Source: Sphingobacterium humi
Lineage (GTDB): Bacteria; Bacteroidota; Bacteroidia; Sphingobacteriales; Sphingobacteriaceae
Reading direction: 5' to 3'
NCBI RefSeq assembly: GCF_009768885.1
Contig: NZ_WSQA01000020.1
Span: 1-38,891, forward strand
Length of the DNA: 38,891 nt
Shown: positions 23,179 to 33,300 of the stretch, one piece after another
Position numbering within the stretch: position 1 is the stretch's first letter
How the letters are laid out: every line of letters starts with the position of its first letter
Position numbers and translations under genes: made by a program
The notes under the pieces: model-generated
Databases searched by the model: none
What the model was told of the DNA's origin: nothing
The model's input: only the letters and a program-made list of their open reading frames with translations

Positions 23179-24201
23179 ATGCATAATATCTTTATTATTT
23201 ATACGGGCGGAACCATAGGCATGGTTAAAGATCCTGAATCAGGTACATTTATCCCTTTCGACTTTGCGTTGATTGCGAAGAATCTTCCCGATTTAAGTCG
23301 TTTAAACTATAAATTGACGGTCCATTCCTTCGATCCTATTATCGACTCTTCCAATATGCGTCCAAGCATCTGGCTGGAGATGGCCCAATTGATTAAAGAT
23401 AATTACGAGCTGTATGATGGATTTGTCATCTTGCACGGCTCTGATACCATGGCCTTCTCAGCCTCTATGTTGAGCTTCCTTTTGGAAGGCCTACAGAAAC
23501 CGGTTATCCTATCCGGATCGCAATTACCGATTGGTGAAATCCGTACGGATGCCCGTGAAAACCTGATGACCGCCCTGGAAATAGCCTCAGCGAAAAAAGA
23601 CGATCGTTCTATTATACAGGAAGTCTGTATCTTATTTGATAACAAGCTATTCCGTGGGAACCGCTCCTTTAAATACAATTCAGATAAGTTTGAGGCCTTC
23701 CGCTCCCCAAACTTCCCAGTATTGGCCGAAGCAGGAATCCACATTCGCTATAACGAAGAAGTATTGCAAAACAATACAGGTAAGGAATTTATTAGCCACC
23801 ACAATATCGATAACCGCGTAGGCGTGCTCAAACTATTCCCAGGAATCAGCATAGCCACCATTGAAGCGGTATTAAATTCCGATGTCCGTAGTATTGTCAT
23901 GGAGACCTTCGGCTCTGGAAATACCATGACCGACGAATGGTTCTTAGACTTACTTAAGAAAGCGGTAGAAAACGGAAAGAATATTCTAGATATCTCCCAG
24001 TGTAAGGTAGGTTCGGTTGAGTTGGGCCGTTATGAAACCTCGCAGGGATTACAAGCCATCGGTATTCTCAATGGCTATGATATGACCTTTGAAACGGCCG
24101 TAACCAAATTAATGTACCTGCAAGGTGAACTGGATAGTCAGGAAGAAGTAGCCTACTGGGTACAACAAAGCATTCGCGGTGAGCTAACTAAAAATGATTA
24201 G
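23179..24201 (+). CDS. ansA: Type I (cytoplasmic) L-asparaginase
   Basis: A 340-residue amidohydrolase that converts asparagine to aspartate and ammonia. The first active-site motif is YTGGTIGM (8-15, nucleophile T12), the second is LHGSDTMAFSAS (85-96, T90 with D89), and ETFGSGN lies about two thirds along. There is no signal peptide, consistent with the cytoplasmic low-affinity type. It is six bases downstream of tatD, certainly co-transcribed. Its 3' end overlaps the convergent folC gene by 14 bases. Confidence 0.94.
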   Translation: MHNIFIIYTGGTIGMVKDPESGTFIPFDFALIAKNLPDLSRLNYKLTVHSFDPIIDSSNMRPSIWLEMAQLIKDNYELYDGFVILHGSDTMAFSASMLSFLLEGLQKPVILSGSQLPIGEIRTDARENLMTALEIASAKKDDRSIIQEVCILFDNKLFRGNRSFKYNSDKFEAFRSPNFPVLAEAGIHIRYNEEVLQNNTGKEFISHHNIDNRVGVLKLFPGISIATIEAVLNSDVRSIVMETFGSGNTMTDEWFLDLLKKAVENGKNILDISQCKVGSVELGRYETSQGLQAIGILNGYDMTFETAVTKLMYLQGELDSQEEVAYWVQQSIRGELTKND

Positions 24202-25489
24202 TTAGCACATCGGCGACAACAAAGGTACTTCCACCAATAAAGAGTAATTCCCCTTCCTTAACGGCTGCTTTGGCAGCAAGAAAAGCCTCTGATATACTGG
24301 CATATCCTTGGCCATGCAGATCAAATGTTAAAGCCATGGCTTGCAGCTGATCCACAGGCATGGCACGCGGCATATCGGGTGCCGCAAAGTAATACTGCGC
24401 ATCCTTAGGCAACTGCGGCAAGATATGCGACAGGTCCTTATCGCGCATCGCACCGAAAATAATATGTAGTTTACTATAGCTTAGACTCGCCAGGTTGTTC
24501 AACACTTCGCGAATACCATCCTCATTATGTCCTGTATCACAGATAATCCACGGATCTGTACTTAAGGTTTGCCAACGGCCACGCAGACCCGTTGCTTCTT
24601 GCACATGGCTCAAACCATAGGCAATCTGTTCATCGTTGAGGGCGTAGCCTTTTGCTTTCAACGCATCCAACACACACATCACGCCTATAATATTCTTTTG
24701 TTGATAGCTGCCGGCAAGATCCAGGAGCCAAGATTTCTGAACAGACGTCTCCTTATCTTCCAATACAACCTGTAATCCGTCCGTCTGACGCGTCCAATCT
24801 ACTAAACGATAGCGATCGCTAGCAAAAACCAAAGGCGCGCCTTCCGATGCTGCTTTGGCCTTAAATACCGATTCAATTTCTTCTTGGCGTTCCGAAATCA
24901 CCACAGGCGTTTGCGGCTTAATAATTCCAGCCTTTTCAGCCGCAATTTCAGCTAGAGTATCACCCAGGATATTCATATGGTCCATACCGATATTGGTAAT
25001 CAAACTGATCTCCGGTTGAATGATATTTGTGCTGTCTAATCGCCCGCCCAATCCTACTTCTATCACCGCAATATCTACCTGCGCTTTGGCGAAATACTGA
25101 AACGCCAAGGCCACGGTCACTTCAAAGAAGGAAGGTTTCACCTCTTCAATCAAATCCAGGTGCGACTGTACAAAGTCGACCACCTCTTGCTGCGGAATCA
25201 TCTCGCCATCAATGCGAATCCGTTCTCTAAAGTCTACTAAATGTGGGGAAGTGTATAATCCGGTTTTTAGTCCGGAGGCGGCCAATACAGAGGCCAGCAT
25301 ATGCGAGCTTGAGCCTTTGCCGTTGGTGCCGGCTATATGGATGGATTTAAACTGCTGCTGCGGATTTCCCAAGGCTTCACATAAAACCAAGGTTTTATCC
25401 ACATCCGGATTAATGGCTGTTGCGCCATCACGGGTAAACATGGGTAATCGAGCATATAAATACTCGATTACCTCTGCAAATGTTTTCAT
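24188..25489 (-). CDS. folC: Folylpolyglutamate synthase / dihydrofolate synthase
   Basis: A 433-residue Mur-ligase-family enzyme that adds glutamate to dihydropteroate and to folates. The P-loop HIAGTNGKGSSSH (51-63) is followed by LYTSPHLVDFRERI, the metal-site stretch VIEVGLGGRLDSTN and ITNIGMDHMNILG. The C-terminal domain includes ICDTGHNEDGI. It lies 11 bases downstream of tonB and is apparently the last gene of the TPR/SPOR/ExbBD cluster, a housekeeping gene riding on an envelope operon. It converges and overlaps with the asparaginase gene by 14 bases. Confidence 0.95.
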   Translation of the reverse strand: MKTFAEVIEYLYARLPMFTRDGATAINPDVDKTLVLCEALGNPQQQFKSIHIAGTNGKGSSSHMLASVLAASGLKTGLYTSPHLVDFRERIRIDGEMIPQQEVVDFVQSHLDLIEEVKPSFFEVTVALAFQYFAKAQVDIAVIEVGLGGRLDSTNIIQPEISLITNIGMDHMNILGDTLAEIAAEKAGIIKPQTPVVISERQEEIESVFKAKAASEGAPLVFASDRYRLVDWTRQTDGLQVVLEDKETSVQKSWLLDLAGSYQQKNIIGVMCVLDALKAKGYALNDEQIAYGLSHVQEATGLRGRWQTLSTDPWIICDTGHNEDGIREVLNNLASLSYSKLHIIFGAMRDKDLSHILPQLPKDAQYYFAAPDMPRAMPVDQLQAMALTFDLHGQGYASISEAFLAAKAAVKEGELLFIGGSTFVVADVLTNHF

Positions 25490-25500
25490 ATCGGAACTGA

Positions 25501-26322
25501 TTAACGAACTCTGAATCGGAAGGTAAGCAATCCGGTTTGCGAATTAGGCGCATTTGGAAGCGCATTTAAACGGGCTTGTTGTACGGCATTGATACATTTC
25601 TGTATCAAGCGATAATCGGCAATCGTTGTCCCTTTGGCTTGACGCGCCCGCAGGATATTCCCTTGATTATCTACCGTAAATTCAATCTTCACCACGCCGG
25701 TTTGTTGTCCGTTGTCTTCGATTTTTGGTGGCACGGTAAAACGTCTGTTCTCCAAGGAAAGCATCATATTCCCGAAACCTGATCCCCCTTCACCATAATT
25801 GCTGGCCAAAGGATCACCCAGGTTAGAACCCTGGTTCCCCGGTGTAGATCCGGTACCATCGCCTACCCCTTGGGCATTATTCTTTTTCCCTTTATACAGG
25901 GCGTTCGGATTTACCGCAGGTGCGGCATTCTTTTTCTCTACTGTTGATTGTTCGGCATTCGCCTTCACTGGTTTTTCGGCCTTATTCACCACCGGTGCAT
26001 CCTCCACATCTTGGGTGGCCACCGCCTTATCAGCAACTTGCTGCGAAGGGGTCGGAATAGGTGTTGAAGTCGGATCGATTTTATCCGGGCGAACATTATT
26101 GGCATTTTCATCCATGGATGGCTCATCGACACTCATGTAATCATCGCCCATCCCTTCTGGGGAAGTTCCATAATTTACAATAATGCCCCCCATCCCATAT
26201 TCTGGAATGTCCTGCGTAAAAACAATAAAAAAGCCAATAGCTAAAATCATCCCCATGATAATGGAGGAGATCCCTAAGGCTTTAGGCAGATTGTTTTCTT
26301 CTTGATATTGATTATAATACAT
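25501..26322 (-). CDS. tonB: TonB-family energy transducer
   Basis: A 273-residue protein: short cytoplasmic N-terminus, one membrane helix (about 15-36, ISSIIMGMILAIGFFIVF), a long Pro/Ala/Asn-rich periplasmic linker (about 60-190), and a C-terminal TonB-like domain with TGVVKIEFTVDNQGNILRA and LLTFRFRV. It couples the ExbB/ExbD proton motor to an envelope partner. I chose the ATG at 26320-26322 (MYYNQYQEENN). The frame is open to a TTG at 26361, which would add 13 residues with no better context. The His expected in the helix of classical TonB is absent. It follows exbD by 63 bases with this start. Confidence 0.87.
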   Translation of the reverse strand: MYYNQYQEENNLPKALGISSIIMGMILAIGFFIVFTQDIPEYGMGGIIVNYGTSPEGMGDDYMSVDEPSMDENANNVRPDKIDPTSTPIPTPSQQVADKAVATQDVEDAPVVNKAEKPVKANAEQSTVEKKNAAPAVNPNALYKGKKNNAQGVGDGTGSTPGNQGSNLGDPLASNYGEGGSGFGNMMLSLENRRFTVPPKIEDNGQQTGVVKIEFTVDNQGNILRARQAKGTTIADYRLIQKCINAVQQARLNALPNAPNSQTGLLTFRFRVR

Positions 26323-26385
26323 ATCCTTGAGGCTGTCCTTGTTCGACCCTGATATCAACAAAACGTTTAATATCAGGAATTTATT

Positions 26386-26793
26386 TTAGTCCTTTTTAGG
26401 TTCTGTTGCCAAAACCATCTTCACTTTTAATCTATTGGCAACATCCATTACCGATATCACGTGCTGAATAGGCACGGTGCTATCTGCATAAAGCATAATC
26501 GTCAGCTCCTCGCCTGTGGCCATGTTCGATTGGATATACGATTCTAACGATTCCAATGGCACTGCTTGTTTATCCACATGGTAAACAAGATCTGGCGTAA
26601 TGGAAATCGTCATCGTTTTCTTCGCCACAGACTGCTCGCCAGCACTTGACTTCGGCAAGAGCAACTTCACCACCTGCGGGTTAGAAACAGCAGAAGCCAA
26701 CAGGAAGAATAACATCAGGAAGAACATGATGTCGTTCAATGCCGCGGTGTGCACTTCAGCTGCAGGTCTATTTCTTCTATTGCGTAAATTCAT
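26386..26793 (-). CDS. exbD: ExbD/TolR-family biopolymer transport protein
   Basis: A 135-residue protein with a basic N-terminus (MNLRNRRNRPAAEV) and one membrane helix (about 20-37). The helix begins LNDIMFFLMLFFLL; D21 corresponds to the essential proton-carrying aspartate of ExbD/TolR. The periplasmic domain follows, with VVKLLLPKSSAGEQ and the conserved pattern ISITPDLVYHVDKQ. It works with the ExbB-like pentamer encoded 30 bases upstream. ExbD and TolR are not separable by sequence at this level. Confidence 0.93.
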   Translation of the reverse strand: MNLRNRRNRPAAEVHTAALNDIMFFLMLFFLLASAVSNPQVVKLLLPKSSAGEQSVAKKTMTISITPDLVYHVDKQAVPLESLESYIQSNMATGEELTIMLYADSTVPIQHVISVMDVANRLKVKMVLATEPKKD

Positions 26794-26823
26794 TTTTTGT
26801 GTTTCAAGGGTTTTCCAATTGGA

Positions 26824-27522
26824 TTACATACTTGGCTCATCCAATAGATCGATGAACTCGATCGCATCGGTCTCGATACGTAAGATTAAGCGCTCTACCA
26901 TCATGTTTAAGATGTGGTAGCCAATGTAGGCCAAGATACCCACGGTAAGACCCGATGCAGAAGTAATCATTTTTACATAAAGACCTCCTGATACAGAACC
27001 GATATCAATACCTCCGGCCATCTCTACCTCACGGAAGATCTGGATTACCCCAAAGATGGTTCCTACGAAACCAAGCATCGGCGCAATACCGGCGATAATA
27101 CCCAAAATATTGATATTCTTCTCTAAACGAGAAACCTCCAATTTACCTTGGTTTTCGATAGCACCTTCAATGTCTTTAATTGGACGACCGATACGGGTTA
27201 AGCCTTTCTGCAACATGCGTGATAACGCCGAGTTGCTGGAACGACATACCGCAATAGCGGAATCCAATTTGCCCGATAAGACATTGCTTTTCACTTGCGC
27301 AAGCAAGCCGCCTTCAGATTTTGCAGCTTTGCGAATCGTGATGTAACGCTCCACAAAAATCACCAATCCAAGGAAAAACAATAATAGGATAGGCACCATA
27401 ATCCATCCACCTTTCATTAAAAGTTGGATCAGGTTTAAATCCTCCTGCGTAGCTAACGCTACAGTTTGTTGTTGAACTTGATTCAGGGTATCAACGGTAA
27501 TAGGGTTCTGTACTAATGACAT
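26824..27522 (-). CDS. exbB: MotA/TolQ/ExbB proton channel family protein
   Basis: A 232-residue membrane protein with three helices: about 37-58 (GGWIMVPILLLFFLGLVIFV), 138-162 (with IAPMLGFVGTIFGVIQIF, the conserved pore helix) and 186-208 (TSASGLTVGILAYIGYHIL). It has a large cytoplasmic loop between the first two helices. The Thr in GTIFG and the Thr in GLTVG are the conserved channel residues. It forms the proton-driven motor with the ExbD-like protein. The gene is 33 bases after the HU/SPOR gene. Confidence 0.94.
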   Translation of the reverse strand: MSLVQNPITVDTLNQVQQQTVALATQEDLNLIQLLMKGGWIMVPILLLFFLGLVIFVERYITIRKAAKSEGGLLAQVKSNVLSGKLDSAIAVCRSSNSALSRMLQKGLTRIGRPIKDIEGAIENQGKLEVSRLEKNINILGIIAGIAPMLGFVGTIFGVIQIFREVEMAGGIDIGSVSGGLYVKMITSASGLTVGILAYIGYHILNMMVERLILRIETDAIEFIDLLDEPSM

Positions 27523-27555
27523 AATTAAAATAATATGTATGCTGTTTTGATTGAT

Positions 27556-28614
27556 TTACTTGTTAATCTTATCTGGCCACGCATCTGCCATATAATGTTT
27601 TTGCACATATCGCAGTGCCGAGTCTACTTGCTCTTTTGTTTCATAGGAATCCCAAATTACCTTCTTCAGGTTATGCGCTAATTTACTTGGGACCACGCGC
27701 ACCGAGGTTATCCCGGCTTTATTAAAAGACTCCGCTTGTTCATAGGCTTGTGCCAAGGTTCGATGCGAACCAATGACGATCTGCCAATGATGATTTGCTG
27801 GAATCAACGGTTTTTTCTCCTCCACAACGTGTGCCAGCGTATCTTGGGCCAAGCTATCCAAGCTATTTGTCAAGCTGTCCGTCGGCAAAGTAGCCGCCGC
27901 ATCAACCGGTAAAACAGTTGGTTGCTCCTGCGCTAAGCTATCCGTTGAAGGCACAGCTGCTGTTTCTTTGTTTTGGTTCACATAGAACAAACCGCCTATA
28001 ATCCCCATAGCCACCAAAACGGCAATCACATACCAAACCGTATTGCTTGAAGATCGTACGGGCTCCTCGATAAGCTCGACAGGCTCTGCAGCTTCCTGCA
28101 AAACAGGCTCCTCCACTTGCACTTCTTCAGCCTCCGAGTCGGCAATTACCGGTTCTTCTTCCGGCACTTCCACTTCAGCCGCTGGTTCTGTGCTTGGCAA
28201 CAGTTCAGGCTCCGGTTCAGGCACTTTATCCCCTTCTACGGGTTGTAATTGAAACCCCGACAAATCCTCTGCTTTGAACACCAAAGACTGACCATGCTTA
28301 ATAAACTGCCCCAAATGGTTCAGCTGGCCCAGGCCATGATCCTTAATGTCCTCCATCAACTTAATCACCTGTTCTTCCACCAGGGCTTCCGCCTCTTGGC
28401 GACCCAATTGGAAGGACTGCTGCACGTAGTCGATAAAGTCTACCCCATTGGCCGATTTGGCATCAAACTCCAAATAGGTAACCGGTGGTAAATAAACAGA
28501 TTTCCGCTCATCAAATACCGAGGAGGTGTGGATACGTTTAAAGGTACCCAAGCCTTTCACAAAGACTTCGTTTCTGTGTTTTAATAGTTGATGAATATAC
28601 TTCCCTAAATCCAT
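27556..28614 (-). CDS. HU-CCDC81 and SPOR domain membrane protein
   Basis: A 352-residue protein with three parts. Residues 1-125 hold two HU-CCDC81-type domains (first: DLGKYIHQLLKHRNEVFVKG with GLGTFKRIHT; second: GLGQLNHLGQFIKHGQSLVF). A Glu/Pro-rich acidic linker covers about 127-186 and a single membrane helix covers about 192-213. A periplasmic Ser/Thr/Asp linker then leads to a C-terminal SPOR domain (276-346, HHWQIVIGSHRTLAQAYEQA...). SPOR domains bind glycan strands stripped of stem peptides, enriched at division septa. The cytoplasmic HU-like part suggests contact with DNA or with another cytoplasmic partner. It lies between the outer-membrane barrel gene and exbB. Confidence 0.88.
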   Translation of the reverse strand: MDLGKYIHQLLKHRNEVFVKGLGTFKRIHTSSVFDERKSVYLPPVTYLEFDAKSANGVDFIDYVQQSFQLGRQEAEALVEEQVIKLMEDIKDHGLGQLNHLGQFIKHGQSLVFKAEDLSGFQLQPVEGDKVPEPEPELLPSTEPAAEVEVPEEEPVIADSEAEEVQVEEPVLQEAAEPVELIEEPVRSSSNTVWYVIAVLVAMGIIGGLFYVNQNKETAAVPSTDSLAQEQPTVLPVDAAATLPTDSLTNSLDSLAQDTLAHVVEEKKPLIPANHHWQIVIGSHRTLAQAYEQAESFNKAGITSVRVVPSKLAHNLKKVIWDSYETKEQVDSALRYVQKHYMADAWPDKINK

Positions 28615-28651
28615 TTATTGCTGTAATCGTGCAAAGTTAAAGTTTGTAGGC

Positions 28652-30364
28652 TTAAAACGAAAAATTTAAACCACCTAAAATATTAAATCCTAATTTCGGA
28701 TAATACAAATAGCGTTGATATTCGGTATTGAACATGTTGTTCGCTTTCACAAAGATACCCAATTGCTTGGTAGCTTTGTACTCGGCACCCGCACTTAGAT
28801 CAAAGAACGAAGGAATTGTTGATTTTTTCCAATCGTCAGACGGCGTGCTAGGATCTGTATAGGTGTATTCACGTGCTATGGCATTCCCATGGAACAAGGC
28901 TTCCGCATCGATATACAATTTCTCCGAAATATTGAAACGTGCATTTGCTGCTAAGCGCATTTTCGGTAAATGCCAAGCCTCATCTTGCTGAGCCATGGTG
29001 TATTGATCGATATTCAAACGACCACCTAGATTTACCAATGCCGATAGGCGCACATTAATCTCTCCTTCGATACCTACATGTTTCAAGGCTTTGTCGCCAT
29101 CGCCATCGTAAATCATATCAAAGTTGAATGGCGTTTCTCTGTTGTTCACAAACATCGCCAATCCTTCCACTTGTCTGTAGAATGCTTTTACCTTATATCC
29201 AAAGGTTGCGCCGGCATTTCCTTTAATACCTCCGTAAATATTCATACGCTCAATGGTATTCTGAATATTCATGTTCGGCCCCAAGTACGGGTTCAAACGG
29301 GTGAAGCTGCGGAAGGAACCCTTCTCTACGCCACCTTTTACCCCTCCAAAGATGTAGAAGTAGCCCGGTACTAAGGAAAAGTCGATCTCTGCAACCGGGA
29401 AGATATTAAAACGGCTGCTATCGCCAAATTCAGATGCAATATTCGCCCCTAAGGTAATGTTATAGTTATCGCCTTTGAACTTGATATACGGGTTGGCATT
29501 CACAATCGAGTTGTTCATATTGCCATCCGCTGTATTTACACCTCCTAGGCTGTTAAAGTCTAAAGCCACATTCGCACCGATGTTAAAAGCACGAAGGCGT
29601 TTGTTCAGATAACCCGCTAGAGCAAAAGAATTTTCCTTTGCATCAAACTTATCCTTATAGGTATAAGCATCCGCTTTTAAGGAATAGCTTAAGGCATCAT
29701 CGTTTTGCGGATCGTAATTACTGGTCAGTTCTCCCGAGAAGTAAATATCGTTAAAGCGTTGCGCTTCGCGCGTTGGGTTTAACGTGGTATTATTCTGATC
29801 CACCGGAATACCGTAGAAGCGCGTTCCGTAGCCATTATACCCGATTAAGCCATTCACTGTAAACATCGGGAAAATACGACGACCAAACACCCCAACTTCT
29901 TGTCTGGAGAATTTCTGATCATCCAGGCTACCCTTTTGGTTCAAGTGTTTCACAAAACCACCAACGCGGATATCCTCGTAATCTTCCACCGCAAAATAAG
30001 CTTCCCCTAGGATAGTTCCCAAGTTACCGACGCCTAATTTCACGTAATTGCTATTATGATCAATAATCTTGGAGAAGGGAGTTTCCATAATTTTCAACTC
30101 CTTCAATCCGGTATTGATATCTAATTTTTTATCCGGAACATTGCCATAGTTCAACTTGGGCATATATTCACGTTTGTTTGACATGTCGGGGCTCCGACGG
30201 ATTTTAACCGCATCAGCAAGAATAGGTCGGTAGTCACGCACAATATCAAAAGAATCTAAAGTGACCGGACGATTGGTAGTGTCACGTTGCGCATACGCTT
30301 GTGAACCCATAGCCAATAAGATAGTTAATAGTCCAGTTTGTTTTATGATAGTATTCAACTTCAT
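28652..30364 (-). CDS. Outer-membrane beta-barrel, TonB-dependent-receptor-like without plug
   Basis: A 570-residue protein with a signal peptide (about 1-25, ending AYA). Beyond about residue 95 it is dominated by alternating amphipathic strands. Near the C-terminus it has KQLGIFVKANNMFNTEYQRY, typical of the last strands of TonB-dependent receptors, and it ends GGLNFSF with the terminal aromatic needed for barrel insertion. There is no recognisable plug domain; the region before the barrel is a short extension with DSFDIVRDYRPILADAVK. The partner and cargo are unknown. It lies 12 bases after the TPR protein gene and is part of the ExbB/ExbD/TonB cluster. Confidence 0.8.
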   Translation of the reverse strand: MKLNTIIKQTGLLTILLAMGSQAYAQRDTTNRPVTLDSFDIVRDYRPILADAVKIRRSPDMSNKREYMPKLNYGNVPDKKLDINTGLKELKIMETPFSKIIDHNSNYVKLGVGNLGTILGEAYFAVEDYEDIRVGGFVKHLNQKGSLDDQKFSRQEVGVFGRRIFPMFTVNGLIGYNGYGTRFYGIPVDQNNTTLNPTREAQRFNDIYFSGELTSNYDPQNDDALSYSLKADAYTYKDKFDAKENSFALAGYLNKRLRAFNIGANVALDFNSLGGVNTADGNMNNSIVNANPYIKFKGDNYNITLGANIASEFGDSSRFNIFPVAEIDFSLVPGYFYIFGGVKGGVEKGSFRSFTRLNPYLGPNMNIQNTIERMNIYGGIKGNAGATFGYKVKAFYRQVEGLAMFVNNRETPFNFDMIYDGDGDKALKHVGIEGEINVRLSALVNLGGRLNIDQYTMAQQDEAWHLPKMRLAANARFNISEKLYIDAEALFHGNAIAREYTYTDPSTPSDDWKKSTIPSFFDLSAGAEYKATKQLGIFVKANNMFNTEYQRYLYYPKLGFNILGGLNFSF

Positions 30365-30376
30365 CTTTTCCTATTC

Positions 30377-33300
30377 TTATTTAATTTTTTCTAAAAGTGT
30401 TTTCGCCTCATCCAATACCCCATCGGTTTGATTTTCGTAGTTGTCGATAATACTTTCCAAGGTCGATTTCGCTTGGAACTTATCGTTCTTACCGATGTAG
30501 GCTTGTGCCATCAGGATAAACCCTTTGGCCACCCAATAATCGTAGGACGAGAAGGAATCAGAAATATCTAAGGCCGATTTAATCGCCCCATCATAGTTTT
30601 TATTTTTCACCTGCTGCTCAGCAACCAAGTAACGAGCCTCTGCCCCGGTTTCTGTTTTAGACTTCAAGGCTGCTAAGTTCAGCTCTTTCATGCCTTCCGA
30701 ACCTCTGCTGGTCGCCAAGTAAGCTTTCGCCGCATACAAGTGCGCTCTAGCAATATCCTCTTCAGAAGCTTTCTCGTACTTCTTGATGATATTCGCATAG
30801 GTCAATGTTTCGGTATAATCGCCAATATTGAAATAGCTCACCAATAGATTATTTACTGCCCAGCCGTAGTTTTCTTTATATTCTGACGTCAGTTCTAATT
30901 TCTTCAATACCTGCACCGCTTCGTTATACGCTTTATTACGCAAATGAAGCTTCGCCACAGAAATCAAGGTACGCTCGGTATAAGCCGAGGTCCAATCGTT
31001 CATAATGATGTTGAAGTCGTGCATCGCTTCTTTATCCTTCCCTAAAGCAGCATTACTCTCCGCCCGTAAATAACGTGCGTGTTTCTCCTGAATAGGTTTC
31101 GGGAATTTATCGAAGTAGGCATTTACTGCTTCCACAGTAGCTTGGTGATTTCCACGATCAAATAAGGTGCGCGCCACAGAGAAGGCATGTGCATCTTGTT
31201 CTGCTGTACTTAAGTCACCGATATTCGTGCTTGTTGCATAACGGATATATCCTGAAGCATCACCTCTGTCTAAGTAAATATTCTCAATCGATGCTAAGGC
31301 TTGTTTAGCTTCATCCGTAGTCGGGTATTGGTTTACCACGCGTTGGAAGGTCGCTAAAGCGGCGTCATTATCATCTTTGTTATATTGCACTAAACCAATG
31401 GTGGTTAAGGCTCTAGGCACATAGGAGCTTCTTGGATACTGCTCTACCATTTTCTGCAGACCTGTAATCGCTAGGTCATGCTGCCCCATCAAGAAGTAGG
31501 TATAAGGCACCTCGAAAGCAACATCATCCGCATAGTTCGATTTAGGATATTTCGCCATCACCGAATTTAAGGTCTCAATCTTCGCTTGGTTATTACCCTG
31601 TAATCCTAAAAGGATACCTTTTTGGAATAAAGCATAATCCTGACTCTGCGCACCGGAAGCAATTAAACGATCGTAGTAATTGGCCGCTTTGCTGTAGTTC
31701 TTAATGGCCAAGTACGAATCGGCGGCACGGGCCATCGCATCGTTCCGCGTATTCAGGTCGATGCCATCTTTACCACCACCCGATAAGAAACGCTCGAAGT
31801 AATTTGCTGCCGTGCTGTAATTATCGGCACGGAAGGCCGCATAGGCTAAAGCATAGTTTGCATAATTGTAAACATCCGTTTTACGGGCTGCCGGCAATTG
31901 CAAGAAGCGGTTAAAGTTGGAAACAGCTTCCTTATACTTACGCACTTCATACATGGCTTCCGCTTTCCAATACGTCGCTAAGGCATAAATCTCCTCGTCG
32001 TAGCGGTTCGCTTCGGAACGCATAAACATCGAGATGGCATTCTCGAATGCACGCTCGTTGTAGTATTCTAAACCACGGTAGTACGTTACTTTCTGATAAG
32101 CCGCATTCGCTTCCTTACTTCTTCTGTCTAGGTCTTCCAGCACATCAACTGCCGCACGGTAGTTTTTAGTACTCAAAAGCACCTCGGCCAACAAGGTTTT
32201 GGCTTCCTCGTTACGACGCGACTTCGGATAGGTTTTAATATATTCCTGAACCGCATCCAGGGCCACTTGGTGGAACTCCAGGTCGTAAGATAACTTCGCG
32301 TAGTTGAATAAACCCTCTTCCTTCAATTGTGGATCGAAGTCTAACTTCGACGCCCGGAAGAATGCATTTCTAGCGCTCTGCTTATTTCCTGTTTTCAAGA
32401 AGGAATCACCCAGGGTAATCATGGCACTTTGGAAGTACGCATCCGGTTCTTCCAATTTCTCCAATTCCTGAATTGCTTTATCGTAGTTTCCTAATTTATA
32501 GTTGATATAACCAATTTGGTAACTATCCTGATTATTCTGTGTTTTCCCTTGGTCTTGCGCCTGGAACTTATCGTAGTATTCTTTCGATTTTGCTAAATCA
32601 CCTTTAATAAAATAGGTCGCCGCCACAATACGAAACATCTCCGTTTCACTCTCTTGTTTGGTGCTTTGCAATTTTGGTAAGGCATAAGCCAAAACATCAT
32701 CATAACGCTTGTCTAAGAAATACAAGGCCGTGATGTAATAAGGGTAAGAGTTCTCGTAGGTTTTAGAACCTTCCAAGCGCTCAAATTCGTTCAATGCAGT
32801 TTTATATTCCTGATCTAAATAGCTTAGGTATGCATAGTAATAAATGGAAGCCTCTTGGTATTGGCCCGATTTATCTTTCAGATCGGTGAATACAGGTTTT
32901 GCAGCGCCATAATCGCCGGTCATAAATTTAGCATAAGCCAATTTAAAACGGTATTCGGTATTCTCTGCTCCCGCTAAGTTTTTGCTATCGATTTTCTCAA
33001 ACCATTCAATGGCTTTGTTGTAATCTTTCTTTGCGTAATACGATTTACCTATTTGAAAATAAGCAGCCTTGGAGTTGGCACTTGCCGGATAATCACGGAT
33101 ATATTTTAAAAACCTATTTTCTGCATCAGATTCGCCCAATTCTAACGCACAAACCGCTTGGAAGAACCGTACGTTCTCCTTCAATAAGGTTAATTCATCC
33201 GTCTCGTCTAATTGCAGCGTAGATTTGGTTCTGATTTCCTCCACTTTATCAAACTGCTGCGAAGCAGAACTGTACTTGCCGCGTTCAAATAATTCTAAGC

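Noticed and set aside
25799..26140. 113-codon Phe/Ser/Thr-rich frame opposite tonB
   Set aside because: It mirrors the Pro/Ala/Asn linker of TonB on the other strand; composition is that of a shadow frame.
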